NCBI GenBank assembly: GCA_023459875.1 | Contig: JAEWRY010000001.1 | Span: 72,106-136,105, forward strand | DNA from: Bacillota bacterium | GTDB taxonomy: Bacteria > Bacillota > Clostridia > Oscillospirales > Oscillospiraceae | Direction: 5' to 3' | DNA: 64,000 bases | In this document: one piece after another, positions 51,127 to 59,600 of the stretch | How positions within the stretch are numbered: position 1 is the first letter of the stretch | Layout: every line of letters begins with the position of its first letter | Position numbers and translations under genes: made by a program | The notes under the pieces: generated by a model | Databases searched by the model: none | What the model was told of the DNA's origin: nothing | What the model saw: the letters and a program-made list of their open reading frames with translations, nothing else

Positions 51127-51873
51127 ATGTATACGAAAACCCAGGGCATCGTCCTTCGGGAAACGGATTATAAAGAAGCGGACAAGATCCTCACCGTGCT
51201 CACTTACGACGGCGGCAAACGCACGGTAAAGGCCCGGGGATGCCGCCGGAAGGGCAGCCGCCTTTCCGCCGCCGTGCAGCTGCTCACCTATTCCGAGATG
51301 ACGCTCTTCGAATACCGGGATTATTTCACCCTCAACGAGTCACAGACCATCGAGGAATTCCGCGGCCTCCGAAAGGATTTGGCGCTTTTGTCCCTCGCCT
51401 CCTATTTTGCCGAGGTGACCGAGGCGGTGGCGCAGGAAGGGGTGGCCCAAAGTGCGCTGCTCTCCCTCCTGCTCAATTCCCTCTACGCGCTTGACAAGCT
51501 TCAAAAGCCCCCCGCTCTGGTCAAGGCGGCCTTCGAGCTCCGTCTCATGTGTCTGGCGGGCTATGAGCCTCTGCTGGACGCCTGCGCGGTCTGCGGGAAT
51601 CCCCAGCCGGAGGACGCCAGGTTCAGTCTCACCGAGGGTGTGCTTCACTGCGCCTCTTGCCGGGACAAACTGTCACCCGGCGGAGTCTCCCTGCCCGCGG
51701 CGGACGCTCCCCTTGCCGCGCTGCGCCGCATCGTCTATGGGGACCCAAAGCGGCTTTTTTCTTTTGCCCTGGATGAGGAGTCACTCTCCCAGCTCGGATA
51801 CCTCACCGAGGCCTTCCTCCTCACCCAGCTGGAACGCGGCTTTCAATCCCTCGACTACTATAAACAATTCTGA
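51127..51873 (+). CDS. recO: DNA repair protein RecO
   Basis: This 248-residue protein has the N-terminal OB fold (KTQGIVLRETDYKEADKILTVLTYDGG), the helical middle part and the zinc finger CAVCGNP...CASCRD near residues 155-180. RecO loads RecA with RecR and anneals strands. It starts 3 bp after era. It ends 15 bp before a rhomboid gene. Confidence 0.95.
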   Translation: MYTKTQGIVLRETDYKEADKILTVLTYDGGKRTVKARGCRRKGSRLSAAVQLLTYSEMTLFEYRDYFTLNESQTIEEFRGLRKDLALLSLASYFAEVTEAVAQEGVAQSALLSLLLNSLYALDKLQKPPALVKAAFELRLMCLAGYEPLLDACAVCGNPQPEDARFSLTEGVLHCASCRDKLSPGGVSLPAADAPLAALRRIVYGDPKRLFSFALDEESLSQLGYLTEAFLLTQLERGFQSLDYYKQF

Positions 51874-51888
51874 CGGAGAGTTTTTGCC

Positions 51889-52452
51889 ATGAAACCCCTG
51901 AAACTTCAATATAACGCCCCTGTGGTCCTTACCTTTGCTCTGATTTCTCTCGCCGCGCTGGGGCTGGGCGAGCTCACAAACGGCTGGACCACCACCAAAT
52001 TCTTCTGCGTCTACCGGTCCTCGCTCTCAGACCCCTTCACATACGTGCGTATGGTCTGCCACGTGCTGGGGCACAGCAGCTATGCCCACTACATCAGCAA
52101 CATCCTGCTCATGCTGGTCGTCGGCCCCCCTCTGGAGGAACGGTACGGCAGCCGCCCCCTCTTTTACGCTATTTTGATCACCGCCCTGGTCTCCGGCCTT
52201 GTGCAGTGGTTCTTCTTCCCCGGCGTCGCCCTGCTGGGCGCCAGCGGCATCGTGTTCATGATGATCGTCATGTCCTCCCTGGCCGGGATGCGCAGCGGAT
52301 CCATTCCCCTCACGCTGCTTCTGGTGGTGATCTTCTATCTGGGGGGAGAGGTGGTAAACGGTCTCTTCACCCAGGATAACGTTTCTCAGCTCACCCACGT
52401 CATCGGAGGCGTCTGCGGCGCGGTGCTGGGCTTTTCCATGCGGAGGCGCTGA
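51889..52452 (+). CDS. Rhomboid family intramembrane serine protease
   Basis: This 187-residue protein has about six membrane segments. The catalytic Ser lies in LLGASGIVFMM and the catalytic His in LTHVIGGVCGAVLGF; HYISNILLMLVVG carries the upstream HxxxN pattern. Substrates are not predictable. It is encoded between recO and a YlmH-like gene, with which it shares a one-base overlap, so all are probably on one mRNA. Confidence 0.9.
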   Translation: MKPLKLQYNAPVVLTFALISLAALGLGELTNGWTTTKFFCVYRSSLSDPFTYVRMVCHVLGHSSYAHYISNILLMLVVGPPLEERYGSRPLFYAILITALVSGLVQWFFFPGVALLGASGIVFMMIVMSSLAGMRSGSIPLTLLLVVIFYLGGEVVNGLFTQDNVSQLTHVIGGVCGAVLGFSMRRR

Positions 52453-53204
52453 TGGAAGAGTCCGACCGTCTGCTGGAAAAGCGGTTTGCCGAACTCGCCG
52501 GACGGGCCTATGCCAGGCGCAGCTGGGTTGCGTCCGAGTTTCTCACCTCCGCCGAGCAGGAGGTGCTGTGCGCCATGGCATTTGGAGCGCAGAGCGCTCC
52601 CTTTTTCCTGGAGGGCGGCTATGAGAGCGCCGAGCGCAGGCTTGCCTGGTTCGGCGAGGAGGCGTCGGCGGGATGGCGCGAAAACCCGCCCATCGTATGC
52701 CTGCGCATCTCCCCCATTGCCCCCAAGTTCGCGGACACCCTCACCCATCGGGACTTTCTGGGCGCGCTGATGTCTCTGGGCGTCCGCCGGTCGGTGCTGG
52801 GAGATATTCTCATCGCGGAGAACTGCGGTTACCTTTTTTGTCTGGAGAGCATCGCCTCTTTTGTTACGGAGCAGCTCACCCGGATTCGTCACACGCAGGT
52901 ACGCTGTAGCCCCGGAGAAGCCCCGGAGTCGCAGACCGCCGCCGGTACCGAGCGGCAGATCGTTGTGGCGTCTGAGCGGCTGGATGCTCTGGCCGCGGCC
53001 GTCTATGACCTTTCCAGAGGCGAAAGTCAGGCGCTTTTCCCCGCCGGAAAAATATTTTTAAACAGCCGCGCGGCCGAAAACGCCAGCCGCTGCCCCGCAC
53101 CGGGGGATCTTGTCTCCGTCCGGGGCTATGGCCGCTTCCGTTATCTGGGCATCGCCGCCGAGACGAAAAGAGGGCGGCTTAAAGTAACCGTCGAGATTTA
53201 CTGA
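52452..53204 (+). CDS. YlmH-type RNA-binding protein (S4 domain)
   Basis: This 250-residue protein has the N-terminal YlmH region with LTHRDFLGALMSLGVRRSVLGDI, and a C-terminal S4 domain (LFPAGKIFLNSRAAENASR then GDLVSVRGYGRFRYLGI). YlmH proteins bind RNA at stalled or dissociated ribosomes and take part in rescue of stalled translation in some Firmicutes. Its position just ahead of smpB and tmRNA, the main rescue system, is therefore suggestive. It starts on the stop of the rhomboid gene. Confidence 0.87.
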   Translation: MEESDRLLEKRFAELAGRAYARRSWVASEFLTSAEQEVLCAMAFGAQSAPFFLEGGYESAERRLAWFGEEASAGWRENPPIVCLRISPIAPKFADTLTHRDFLGALMSLGVRRSVLGDILIAENCGYLFCLESIASFVTEQLTRIRHTQVRCSPGEAPESQTAAGTERQIVVASERLDALAAAVYDLSRGESQALFPAGKIFLNSRAAENASRCPAPGDLVSVRGYGRFRYLGIAAETKRGRLKVTVEIY

Positions 53205-53261
53205 TTATGACTTGACAGGTGTGGTATAATCATTTATGCCTGTTTGAGGGAGGTGTCCGAA

Positions 53262-53732
53262 ATGCCGGCCGACAGTATTAAGCAAATTGCAAAAAACAGC
53301 AAGGCTTACCACGACTATTTCGTGGAGGACCGGTTTGAAGCGGGCATCGAGCTGGCGGGCACCGAGGTCAAATCCATCCGTTTGGGCAACGCCAACCTCA
53401 AAGACTCCTTCTGCCTCATCAAGGACGGAGAAATGGCCGTGGAGGGAATGCATATTTCCCCCTACGAAAAGGGCAATATTTTCAACAAGGATCCCCGCCG
53501 TGCCAGAAGGCTTCTCATGCACAAGCGGGAAATTTTGCGGCTCTACGCCAAGGTGAAGCAGGACGGCTACGCGCTCATTCCGCTCTCCCTCTATTTTAAA
53601 GGCCCCAGAGTCAAGCTGGAGATCGGCCTTTGCAAGGGGAAAAAGCTTTACGACAAGCGCGAGGCAGCCGCAGTCAAAGACGCCAAGCGTGAAATTGAGC
53701 GGACTATCAAAAACCGTAATAATGAATTGTAA
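53262..53732 (+). CDS. smpB: tmRNA-binding protein SmpB
   Basis: This 156-residue protein binds tmRNA and guides it to stalled ribosomes. Family stretches: NSKAYHDYFVEDRFEAGIEL, GTEVKSIRLGNANLKDSF, HISPYEKGN and the C-terminal basic tail KLYDKREAAAVKDAKREIER. GGAGGTG precedes the ATG at 53262. The tmRNA gene lies 620 bp downstream, with a cyclophilin gene between. Confidence 0.97.
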   Translation: MPADSIKQIAKNSKAYHDYFVEDRFEAGIELAGTEVKSIRLGNANLKDSFCLIKDGEMAVEGMHISPYEKGNIFNKDPRRARRLLMHKREILRLYAKVKQDGYALIPLSLYFKGPRVKLEIGLCKGKKLYDKREAAAVKDAKREIERTIKNRNNEL

Positions 53733-53781
53733 TCGTCATTACATTTAATACAATTTATAATTCTATAGGGGAGGAATCTAT

Positions 53782-54303
53782 TTGAATCCTAAAGTGACCT
53801 TTGAAATGGAAAACGGAAGCAAGATCATTGCCGAGCTCTATCCCGAAGTGGCGCCCAACACGGTAAACAATTTCATTGCCCTTGTGCAGAAAGGCTTTTA
53901 CGACGGTCTGATCTTCCACCGCGTCATTCCCGGCTTTATGATCCAGGGCGGCTGTCCCCAGGGCACGGGAACCGGAGGACCTGGGTATACCATCCGCGGC
54001 GAGTTCTCCCGTAACAGCGTGAAGAATGATCTGAAACACGACCGGGGCGTTCTTTCCATGGCACGGGCCATGAATCCCGACTCCGCGGGCAGCCAGTTTT
54101 TCCTCATGGTGGAAAAGGCTCCCCATCTGGACGGGGATTACGCGGCCTTCGGCAAGGTTACCGAGGGCATCGAGGTGGCCGACGCCATCGTGAGCTCCCC
54201 CAGGGACCGCTCCGACCGGCCCCGACAGGATCAGAAGATGAAGAAGGTCACGGTGGAAACCTTCGGCGTTACCTATCCTGAGCCTCAAACGGCAAAGCGA
54301 TAA
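53782..54303 (+). CDS. Cyclophilin-type peptidyl-prolyl isomerase
   Basis: This 173-residue cytoplasmic cyclophilin catalyses cis-trans isomerisation at proline. It has no signal peptide. LIFHRVIPGFMIQGGCPQGTG holds the active-site FHR, and GVLSMARAMNPDSAGSQFF the second signature. The start is TTG at 53782 with GGGGAGGAA ahead. It lies between smpB and ssrA. Confidence 0.95.
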   Translation: MNPKVTFEMENGSKIIAELYPEVAPNTVNNFIALVQKGFYDGLIFHRVIPGFMIQGGCPQGTGTGGPGYTIRGEFSRNSVKNDLKHDRGVLSMARAMNPDSAGSQFFLMVEKAPHLDGDYAAFGKVTEGIEVADAIVSSPRDRSDRPRQDQKMKKVTVETFGVTYPEPQTAKR

Positions 54304-54350
54304 AACCGCGTTCCTTCGGCGGCAAGGGTGTTTCCCTGCCGCCGCGATAT

Positions 54351-54696
54351 GGGGGCGTACTGGTTTCGACGGGGATGTAGAGGCCGGAATAGCGGGCGGA
54401 TGAGCCTATCATCCTAAAAATGGGCAACTTATAAATTAAAGAACAACGATAACGTAGTTCTCGCCGCGGCTTAACGCGGTCGTCCAACCCGGAAGGGCCA
54501 CGAGCCGGGATTGGGCGTGACGAAGTGGCGTCCGTGCGTGCGCAAAGCTTTGAGCGCACCATGAATCATGAAGCTACCAAGCTCTTCAGTGTGACGACTC
54601 ACGGCTGAGTAAGGGAATGTAAAGAATCGTCTGCGCCCGGAGAAGTTCTTGTCAAAGCGTTTTCGGACGGGGGTTCGACTCCCCCCGCCTCCACCA
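54351..54696 (+). ncRNA. ssrA: tmRNA (ssrA)
   Basis: A one-piece tmRNA of 346 nt. The 5' end GGGGGCGTACTGGTTTCGAC and the 3' end GGTTCGACTCCCCCCGCCTCCACCA form the tRNA-Ala-like part with acceptor pairing and an encoded CCA. The tag frame runs from a probable resume codon GCA at 54424 to TAA at 54472: ATYKLKNNDNVVLAAA. The NDNVVLAAA end is clear; the exact resume codon is inferred. A GC-rich hairpin without a T-run (about 54318-54345) lies just before the 5' end. Confidence 0.95.
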
Positions 54697-54698
54697 AA

Positions 54699-54735
54699 AA
54701 GGCACTATATCGCAAGATATAGTGCCTTTTGTTGT
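54699..54735 (+). terminator. Intrinsic terminator of ssrA
   Basis: GGCACTATATC pairs with GATATAGTGCC around GCAA, followed by TTTTGTTG. Confidence 0.88.
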
Positions 54736-55164
54736 ATTATAATTCTATATATTGCACTTCTTGCGCTTTTGGTAGATAAGTGGTAGATATAATTAAAGTA
54801 ACGATGAATTACGACTATATGTTTATCTTACAGAAAACAATATGCTATATAAAACTAAATGAAATAACACAAATAACAACTGCTACGCAGAATTTAGCCG
54901 ATCTGTCTCATAACTATGGAACAGATCGGCATTAAAATGAATTGCAGAATACTTGGTTATTGGACAATGTAGCAGTCATTGAATTAAATTCATATGTTTA
55001 TAGAGAAACACAAATAGCTGACGGGATCGATAAAATAAGAGACAATTGCATATGCTCGCATTCGTCTTTGCATTTGTAATGGCAAATATGTTAATCCATC
55101 GCCCCATGGTAATATAGCTATTTACTGTTGTTGCCTGTTTTCAGTTCATTTTATTTAATGGTGT
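54736..55164. other. AT-rich gene-free stretch downstream of tmRNA
   Basis: About 430 bp, markedly AT-rich compared with the DNA to its left, without a supportable gene. It holds a direct repeat GGTAGATA (54771-54778 and 54782-54789) and a hairpin CCGATCTGT/ACAGATCGG (54898-54929). Its place next to a tmRNA 3' end, a favoured integration site, suggests the left edge of an island. No second copy of the tmRNA end is visible in the window. Confidence 0.55.
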
Positions 55165-56187
55165 TCAGCTGAGAGCGCGCACCATGCTGCCGTCGATCTC
55201 CGAAAGACTGTGCGCACCGCACATCCGCATGGTGTCGGCAAGCTCAGCCTTAAGCTTCTCAACATAGACGCTGACACCTTCCGTTCCTGCACCATAGACC
55301 ATGGTGACGAAGGGACGGGCAATGAGCACGCCGTTCGCGCCGAGAGCAAGAGCCTTGAAGACGTCGATGCCCGTACGGATACCGCCGTCTACAAAAATGG
55401 GAAACTTATCGCCCACGGCCTGTACAATTTCCGGCAGAACCTCTACCGTAGCAGGGCACAGATCGAGCACGCGTCCGCCGTGGTTGGAAACGACGATGGC
55501 AGAGACGCCAGCCGCAACGGCTTTCTCCGCACCCCTGACAGTCATGATGCCCTTGAGAATGAAGGGACGCTCCGCGTAGGTGACAATCTCCTTCAGTTCA
55601 CCTACCGTCTTGCTGCCGGCGGGAGGTGTCAGGCCTTGCAGAAATGGCAGGCCCGCCGCATCGATATCCATAGCGATAGCCCAGGCGCCGGAGTCCTTCG
55701 CTAGGTCCAATTTGTGAAACACAGTTTTCATGTCCCAGGGTTTCACAGTGGGGATGCCCGCGCCACCGTTCGCCTTGATGGCTGCGGCCGTTCCCTCAAA
55801 TACAGCGGGGTTGGTTCCGTCGCCGGTAAAGGCGGCGATGCCGGCCTTGGCGGCCCCGTCGACGAGGATACCATTGTAAGTAAGGTCGTCGAACTTGTCT
55901 CCGTAGTGGAGCGTCATGGCGCCTACGGGTCCGGCTAGGACGGGCAGCGCAAAGTCGTGACCGAAGAAAGAGTAGCGAAGATCCACAGGGCGGTTCTCAC
56001 AGATCGTGTCCATATTAAGCCCAAGCTCCTGCCACTTCTGGAAGCTACGGATGAAGCCGGTGCCGCTACCTTTGGCGCCGGGGCCGGGTATTGTATTTCT
56101 GCAGCCGAGACCGTTGCAGATGGGGCAAGCCTTGCAATAGGGGCCAATATTGCCGCGGGCGGCGTTTAAAACATCCTGATAGTTCAT
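55165..56187 (-). CDS. FMN-dependent alpha-hydroxy-acid oxidising enzyme with N-terminal Cys cluster
   Basis: This 340-residue TIM-barrel protein is of the lactate oxidase/LldD family: VVSNHGGRVLDLCPATVEVLP holds the catalytic His and Arg, and VDGGIRTGIDVFKALALGANGVLIARPF the phosphate site. The natural reaction is oxidation of a 2-hydroxy acid to a 2-oxo acid. Unlike the classical enzymes, its N-terminus has CKACPICNGLGC, four Cys that could bind metal or an Fe-S cluster. It lies 59 bp downstream of the YheO-like regulator on the same strand and is probably co-transcribed with it. Confidence 0.88.
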   Translation of the reverse strand: MNYQDVLNAARGNIGPYCKACPICNGLGCRNTIPGPGAKGSGTGFIRSFQKWQELGLNMDTICENRPVDLRYSFFGHDFALPVLAGPVGAMTLHYGDKFDDLTYNGILVDGAAKAGIAAFTGDGTNPAVFEGTAAAIKANGGAGIPTVKPWDMKTVFHKLDLAKDSGAWAIAMDIDAAGLPFLQGLTPPAGSKTVGELKEIVTYAERPFILKGIMTVRGAEKAVAAGVSAIVVSNHGGRVLDLCPATVEVLPEIVQAVGDKFPIFVDGGIRTGIDVFKALALGANGVLIARPFVTMVYGAGTEGVSVYVEKLKAELADTMRMCGAHSLSEIDGSMVRALS

Positions 56188-56246
56188 GAATAGTACCTCC
56201 TTGAGTTTTAATTCCTTCGGTTATAAGTGAAAGGAAAACGAAGCGC

Positions 56247-56930
56247 CTAACCTTTATTCAGTTTGCTTAAATACCGATAAATGCTCGCTTCGGAACAATG
56301 CAGCTGCGTTGAGACTTCATTGACGGCACTTTTTATCAGGAAAACTCCTTTTTGATTTAATGCGTCGACAATTTGAAGTTTTTCGTCTTGCGTTAAACGA
56401 TCGACCGGAACAGAGGGGTCCGGCAATACCTTAGACAGAGTTGAGTTTACAAGGTCCGTAATGGTATTGGAAAAAGTCTCAATGCTTGCGCAGGGAGGAA
56501 TAGTGCGTAAGTTCGAGGGCATGTCTAACGCAGTAAACAAGTCGTCAACTTGCAGGAGCGCCGCTAAATCTTGCAAAATACTCACGCTGCCACTGGCATT
56601 GTAATTGAGACAAAGCATGCCGATGAGAGAACCGTCGGTGTCCTTAATAAACATCGTAGAGGAGAGGATTGTGGAATTCTTGCTGGAAACGCCACGATAT
56701 CCCACCTTATAATCCATTTGTTCAAAGGTCTTGTCCTTAATAAAGCTAAGGGCAAGATCTGTCGGGGGCGAGCCGACCATACGCCCGCTGACATGGCCGT
56801 TGATAATAGAAACGATAGAACGCTCAGCAGAGGAGAGGTCCAGGAGGGTAATTTCATACTGAGAACCAAGCGCCTTTCCCAAGAACTCAACGATGGTGGC
56901 GTACTGCTTTAAAATAGGATGCATACTCAT
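56247..56930 (-). CDS. YheO/DauR-like transcriptional regulator
   Basis: This 227-residue protein has a YheO-like PAS domain (HPILKQYATIVEFLGKALGSQYEITLLDL to about residue 125) and a C-terminal helix-turn-helix, LIKSAVNEVSTQLHCSEASIYRYLSKLN. DauR, the best known relative, controls D-amino-acid use. It is divergent from the ridA-TRAP operon, whose promoter carries a perfect 11-bp inverted repeat, a likely binding site. GAGGTGAA precedes the ATG. Confidence 0.9.
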   Translation of the reverse strand: MSMHPILKQYATIVEFLGKALGSQYEITLLDLSSAERSIVSIINGHVSGRMVGSPPTDLALSFIKDKTFEQMDYKVGYRGVSSKNSTILSSTMFIKDTDGSLIGMLCLNYNASGSVSILQDLAALLQVDDLFTALDMPSNLRTIPPCASIETFSNTITDLVNSTLSKVLPDPSVPVDRLTQDEKLQIVDALNQKGVFLIKSAVNEVSTQLHCSEASIYRYLSKLNKG

Positions 56931-57327
56931 TTCACCTCAGTAATTAATAAAATACCTCATAAATATACAAGCAATTTGTGATTTTTCAGACATATCAAGG
57001 GAAGTTCAGTCCGATGGATTAAAAAAACAGCCGGCTTCAATATAAAATAAGCCAGCTGTTATGTGAAGGCACCCTCACCCCCGGCTTTTTTGATTGAGAA
57101 AAACCATGCCGCGCTGTTCGCGGGCAAAAATGACAATACTGTGAATCGCTCGCTGCACCACAATGTGCCGCGTGAAGTCAGACAACCGGTCCATCGGTTG
57201 GTTTTACTAAATAATGTAAGACGCTTGATGGGCAGGTATTTACATTATACAACAAGTAAAATAATAGTGCAATAACAATATGATGAAATACTTTCATTAT
57301 ATTAATAATTTATTTTTATAATAATAA

Positions 57328-57356
57328 ATTGACATTGCAATTATAAATTGGTATAA
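57328..57356 (+). promoter_or_regulatory. Consensus sigma-A promoter of the ridA-TRAP-patB operon
   Basis: TTGACA (57328-57333) and TATAAT (57351-57356) match the consensus in every base and are 17 bp apart. Transcription would start near 57363, 35 nt before the ridA start. Confidence 0.93.
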
Positions 57357-57361
57357 TTGCA
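57334..57361. promoter_or_regulatory. Operator: perfect 11-bp inverted repeat in the ridA promoter
   Basis: TTGCAATTATA (57334-57344) and TATAATTGCAA (57351-57361) are perfect reverse complements around 6 bp. They fill the spacer and cover the -10 box, so a bound protein would block polymerase. The divergent YheO-like regulator is the natural candidate. Confidence 0.8.
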
Positions 57362-57397
57362 AAGACAAAATTCGTTAGGTGAAGGGAGAATGTTCAG

Positions 57398-57778
57398 TTG
57401 AAAAAGTTGATTGCGACCCCCGATGCTCCTGCTGCTATTGGCCCGTATTCTCAAGGTATTTCCGCAAGGGGGGAAATATCGTTCGTGTCGGGCCAGTTGC
57501 CGATTGATCCGGCAACCGGCGAGTTTCCGGCGCAGGACATAGCAGAGCAAACAAGATATTCACTGAAAAATATTCAGGCAATTTTGAAGGCAGGCGGTTA
57601 TTCCATGGATGATGTATTGAAAACGACTGTCTTTTTGAGCGATATCAAAAATTTCGAAGCTATGAACAAAGTGTATTCCGAATTCTTTCACGAGCCTTAT
57701 CCGGCTCGGGCCGCTTTCCAGGTGGCTGCTCTGCCGAAAGGCGCCTTGGTGGAAATTGAAGCGGTGGCCTGTCGGTAA
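57398..57778 (+). CDS. ridA: RidA family enamine/imine deaminase
   Basis: This 126-residue protein is of the RidA/YjgF family, trimeric enzymes that hydrolyse 2-aminoacrylate and other enamines to 2-oxo acids and ammonia. APAAIGPYSQGISARGEISFVSGQLPIDP is the family start, and the catalytic Arg lies in EPYPARAAFQVAALPKGALVEIEAVA. The start is TTG at 57398, with GGGAG 10 bp ahead. It is first in the operon that ends with a PatB lyase, an enzyme that releases exactly such an enamine. Confidence 0.94.
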   Translation: MKKLIATPDAPAAIGPYSQGISARGEISFVSGQLPIDPATGEFPAQDIAEQTRYSLKNIQAILKAGGYSMDDVLKTTVFLSDIKNFEAMNKVYSEFFHEPYPARAAFQVAALPKGALVEIEAVACR

Positions 57779-57924
57779 TCAGTTCAATCAGAAGAACAGC
57801 TGATTGAGAACAGACACCTGGGCTTTTACCTTAATCAATATAAATGAGCATATATCCGAAAGGTGTAACTTCATGGCACATGCGCTGGAGCGCAAAAAAA
57901 TAAAAATAAAAAATGGAGGTAACT

Positions 57925-58989
57925 ATGAAAAGGATTCCTGTTTTCGCATTGGCTTGTGTGATGGTGCTCTCCCTTGTGGCTTGCGGCACGCCAAAAGCCT
58001 CCACCGACAACGGCGGCTTAAAAGAAACTGCCGTAAGCACAGGTGTTCCAAAGCAAACCATCAAAATGGCTCACATGCAGCCTGAAGGAACCCCCGAAGA
58101 CAAGGCGATGAAGGCCGCCAAGGCCAAAATCGAGGAGCTTTCTGGCGGAAATATCACGGTTGAGCTTTATCCTGCCGGACAGATCGGCTCAATTCCTGAG
58201 TCTATCCAGAGCGTACAGATGGGCGTAATTCAGATGTGCATCGCGCCTTGTGCGATTATCGCTTCCTACTGCGACGACATTGCTCTCATGGATCTGCCTT
58301 ACCTGCTCCCGAATGACGCCGAAGTCATCAACGACGTAATGAACGGCGACACCGGCAGGGAAATGATGGACCGATTGGACAGCGTGGGAATTCACGGCAT
58401 GGGCGTTTGGTTTGCCGGTTTCCGCGAGATGACCAGTAATACTGACATTAACAGCGTGGCCGACATGAAGGGCCTGAAGATGCGCATTATGGAATCCAAT
58501 ATCCTGTCCGATACTTATAACGCGCTTGGCGCGCAGCCAGTCGTCGTTGCTTACTCTGAAACCTATAACGCTCTGGCCAACGGCGCAGTTTCTGCTCAGG
58601 AGAATCCCGCACAGTCTACCTATACTATGAATTTTTATGAAGTTCAGAAATACATCGTCGAGACTTATCATGATGCGCAGGTACATATTCTGCTATCCAA
58701 TAAGGCTTGGTGGGATGGCCTGGACGACGCAACAAAAGATATTATGGTCAAGGCTGAGGAAGCCGGACGCGCCGTTCTGAATCAGGAGCTGCCCAGCTAT
58801 ACTCAGGAATGCCTTGACAAGATGGTCAAAGCCGGCTGCACCTACCACAAATTCACGGACGAGCAAATTGCCGAATTCAAGGAAGCGACTGCTCCTGTCT
58901 ATGATAAGTTCCTCACGACCGACTGGAGGAAAGATTTCGTGCCTCGCCTGCAGACTGCATTTGCAGACGCGGTTGCCAAAAAGGGTTGA
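57925..58989 (+). CDS. dctP: TRAP transporter solute-binding lipoprotein DctP
   Basis: This 354-residue protein has a lipobox (LSLVACG) and the DctP fold: KMAHMQPEGTPEDKAMKAAK, ELYPAGQIGSIPESIQSVQMGVIQM, GVWFAGFREMTSN, the ligand-Arg region KGLKMRIMESNILSDTYNALGAQPV and NGAVSAQENP. TRAP binding proteins usually hold a carboxylate through that Arg. GGAGGTAACT lies ahead of the ATG. The gene is AT-richer than the core genome. A hairpin follows before dctQ. Confidence 0.94.
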   Translation: MKRIPVFALACVMVLSLVACGTPKASTDNGGLKETAVSTGVPKQTIKMAHMQPEGTPEDKAMKAAKAKIEELSGGNITVELYPAGQIGSIPESIQSVQMGVIQMCIAPCAIIASYCDDIALMDLPYLLPNDAEVINDVMNGDTGREMMDRLDSVGIHGMGVWFAGFREMTSNTDINSVADMKGLKMRIMESNILSDTYNALGAQPVVVAYSETYNALANGAVSAQENPAQSTYTMNFYEVQKYIVETYHDAQVHILLSNKAWWDGLDDATKDIMVKAEEAGRAVLNQELPSYTQECLDKMVKAGCTYHKFTDEQIAEFKEATAPVYDKFLTTDWRKDFVPRLQTAFADAVAKKG

Positions 58990-59037
58990 TACCGGTAGTA
59001 CGGTATTGAGTGTGGTTTTGTAAAATACAGCTCATGA

Positions 59038-59075
59038 ATAAGCACAGGGAAACCTCTGCGTTTCCCTGTGCTTAT
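59038..59075 (+). promoter_or_regulatory. Intra-operon stem-loop after dctP
   Basis: ATAAGCACAGGGAAAC (59038-59053) pairs perfectly with GTTTCCCTGTGCTTAT (59060-59075) around CTCTGC. No T-run follows. The arrangement mirrors the hairpin after the BMP gene at 42233. Confidence 0.75.
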
Positions 59076-59091
59076 CGAAAGAGGGGATAAT

Positions 59092-59583
59092 ATGTCTGTT
59101 CAATCAAAAATAATGCGCGCATTGGTTAAAGCGGAAAAGACGGTAATCGCGCTTTTATTGGCGGCTGCGGTCTTGGTCATCATGATCAGCGTAATTGGCC
59201 GCCGTATCGGTCATGCTCCTGCGTGGGGAGAAGAAGTCGTCAGATATCTTATCATATGGATTACCTTTATCGGAAGCGGCGTTTGTTTCCGCCGTTCCGC
59301 GCATTATGGCGTTGATGTGATTCGGCGTGTAAAAAATAAATATTTTCAAAAGTTCATCGCAACTTTTGTAATCTTGGTGTCTGCAATTTTTGCCGCATTC
59401 TTACTGATCTATGGTGGAAAGTACACTGCTTTCACTATGGTATCCGGCCAGAAAACCGCTGCGCTTGGCTTCCCGATTTGGCTGGTCTACATATCTGTCC
59501 CCATCGGCGGCGCGCTCGTTATTATCCATCTCATCGAGCTGCTTATGCAGGATGTCTTCGGCGTGTACAAAATTGAAGAATAG
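59092..59583 (+). CDS. dctQ: TRAP transporter small permease DctQ
   Basis: This 163-residue protein has four membrane segments with the DctQ pattern: RIGHAPAWGEEVVRYLIIWITFIGSGVCFRRSAHYGVDVI. It joins the large permease DctM in a sodium-driven import complex. The ATG at 59092 has AGAGGGG ahead. dctM follows after 17 bp. Confidence 0.92.
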   Translation: MSVQSKIMRALVKAEKTVIALLLAAAVLVIMISVIGRRIGHAPAWGEEVVRYLIIWITFIGSGVCFRRSAHYGVDVIRRVKNKYFQKFIATFVILVSAIFAAFLLIYGGKYTAFTMVSGQKTAALGFPIWLVYISVPIGGALVIIHLIELLMQDVFGVYKIEE

Positions 59584-59600
59584 AAAGGAGAATGAAATAA

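Larger units (their letters stand above)
56931..57397. other. Divergent regulatory region
   Basis: This 467-bp region holds an imperfect hairpin AACAGCCGGCTT/AAGCCAGCTGTT (57027-57061), a GC-richer stretch with no supportable gene (57060-57240), then very AT-rich DNA with the ridA promoter and operator (57328-57361). The GC-richer part may be debris of an older gene or element. Confidence 0.55.

Noticed and set aside
53212..53230. TTGACA and TATAAT just before smpB as a promoter
   Set aside because: The boxes are only 7 bp apart, far from the 16-18 bp needed. TATAAT alone has no fitting -35 box.
57063..57275. 70-codon ORF in the divergent region before ridA
   Set aside because: No ribosome site, no family resemblance, and it runs into the AT-rich promoter region.
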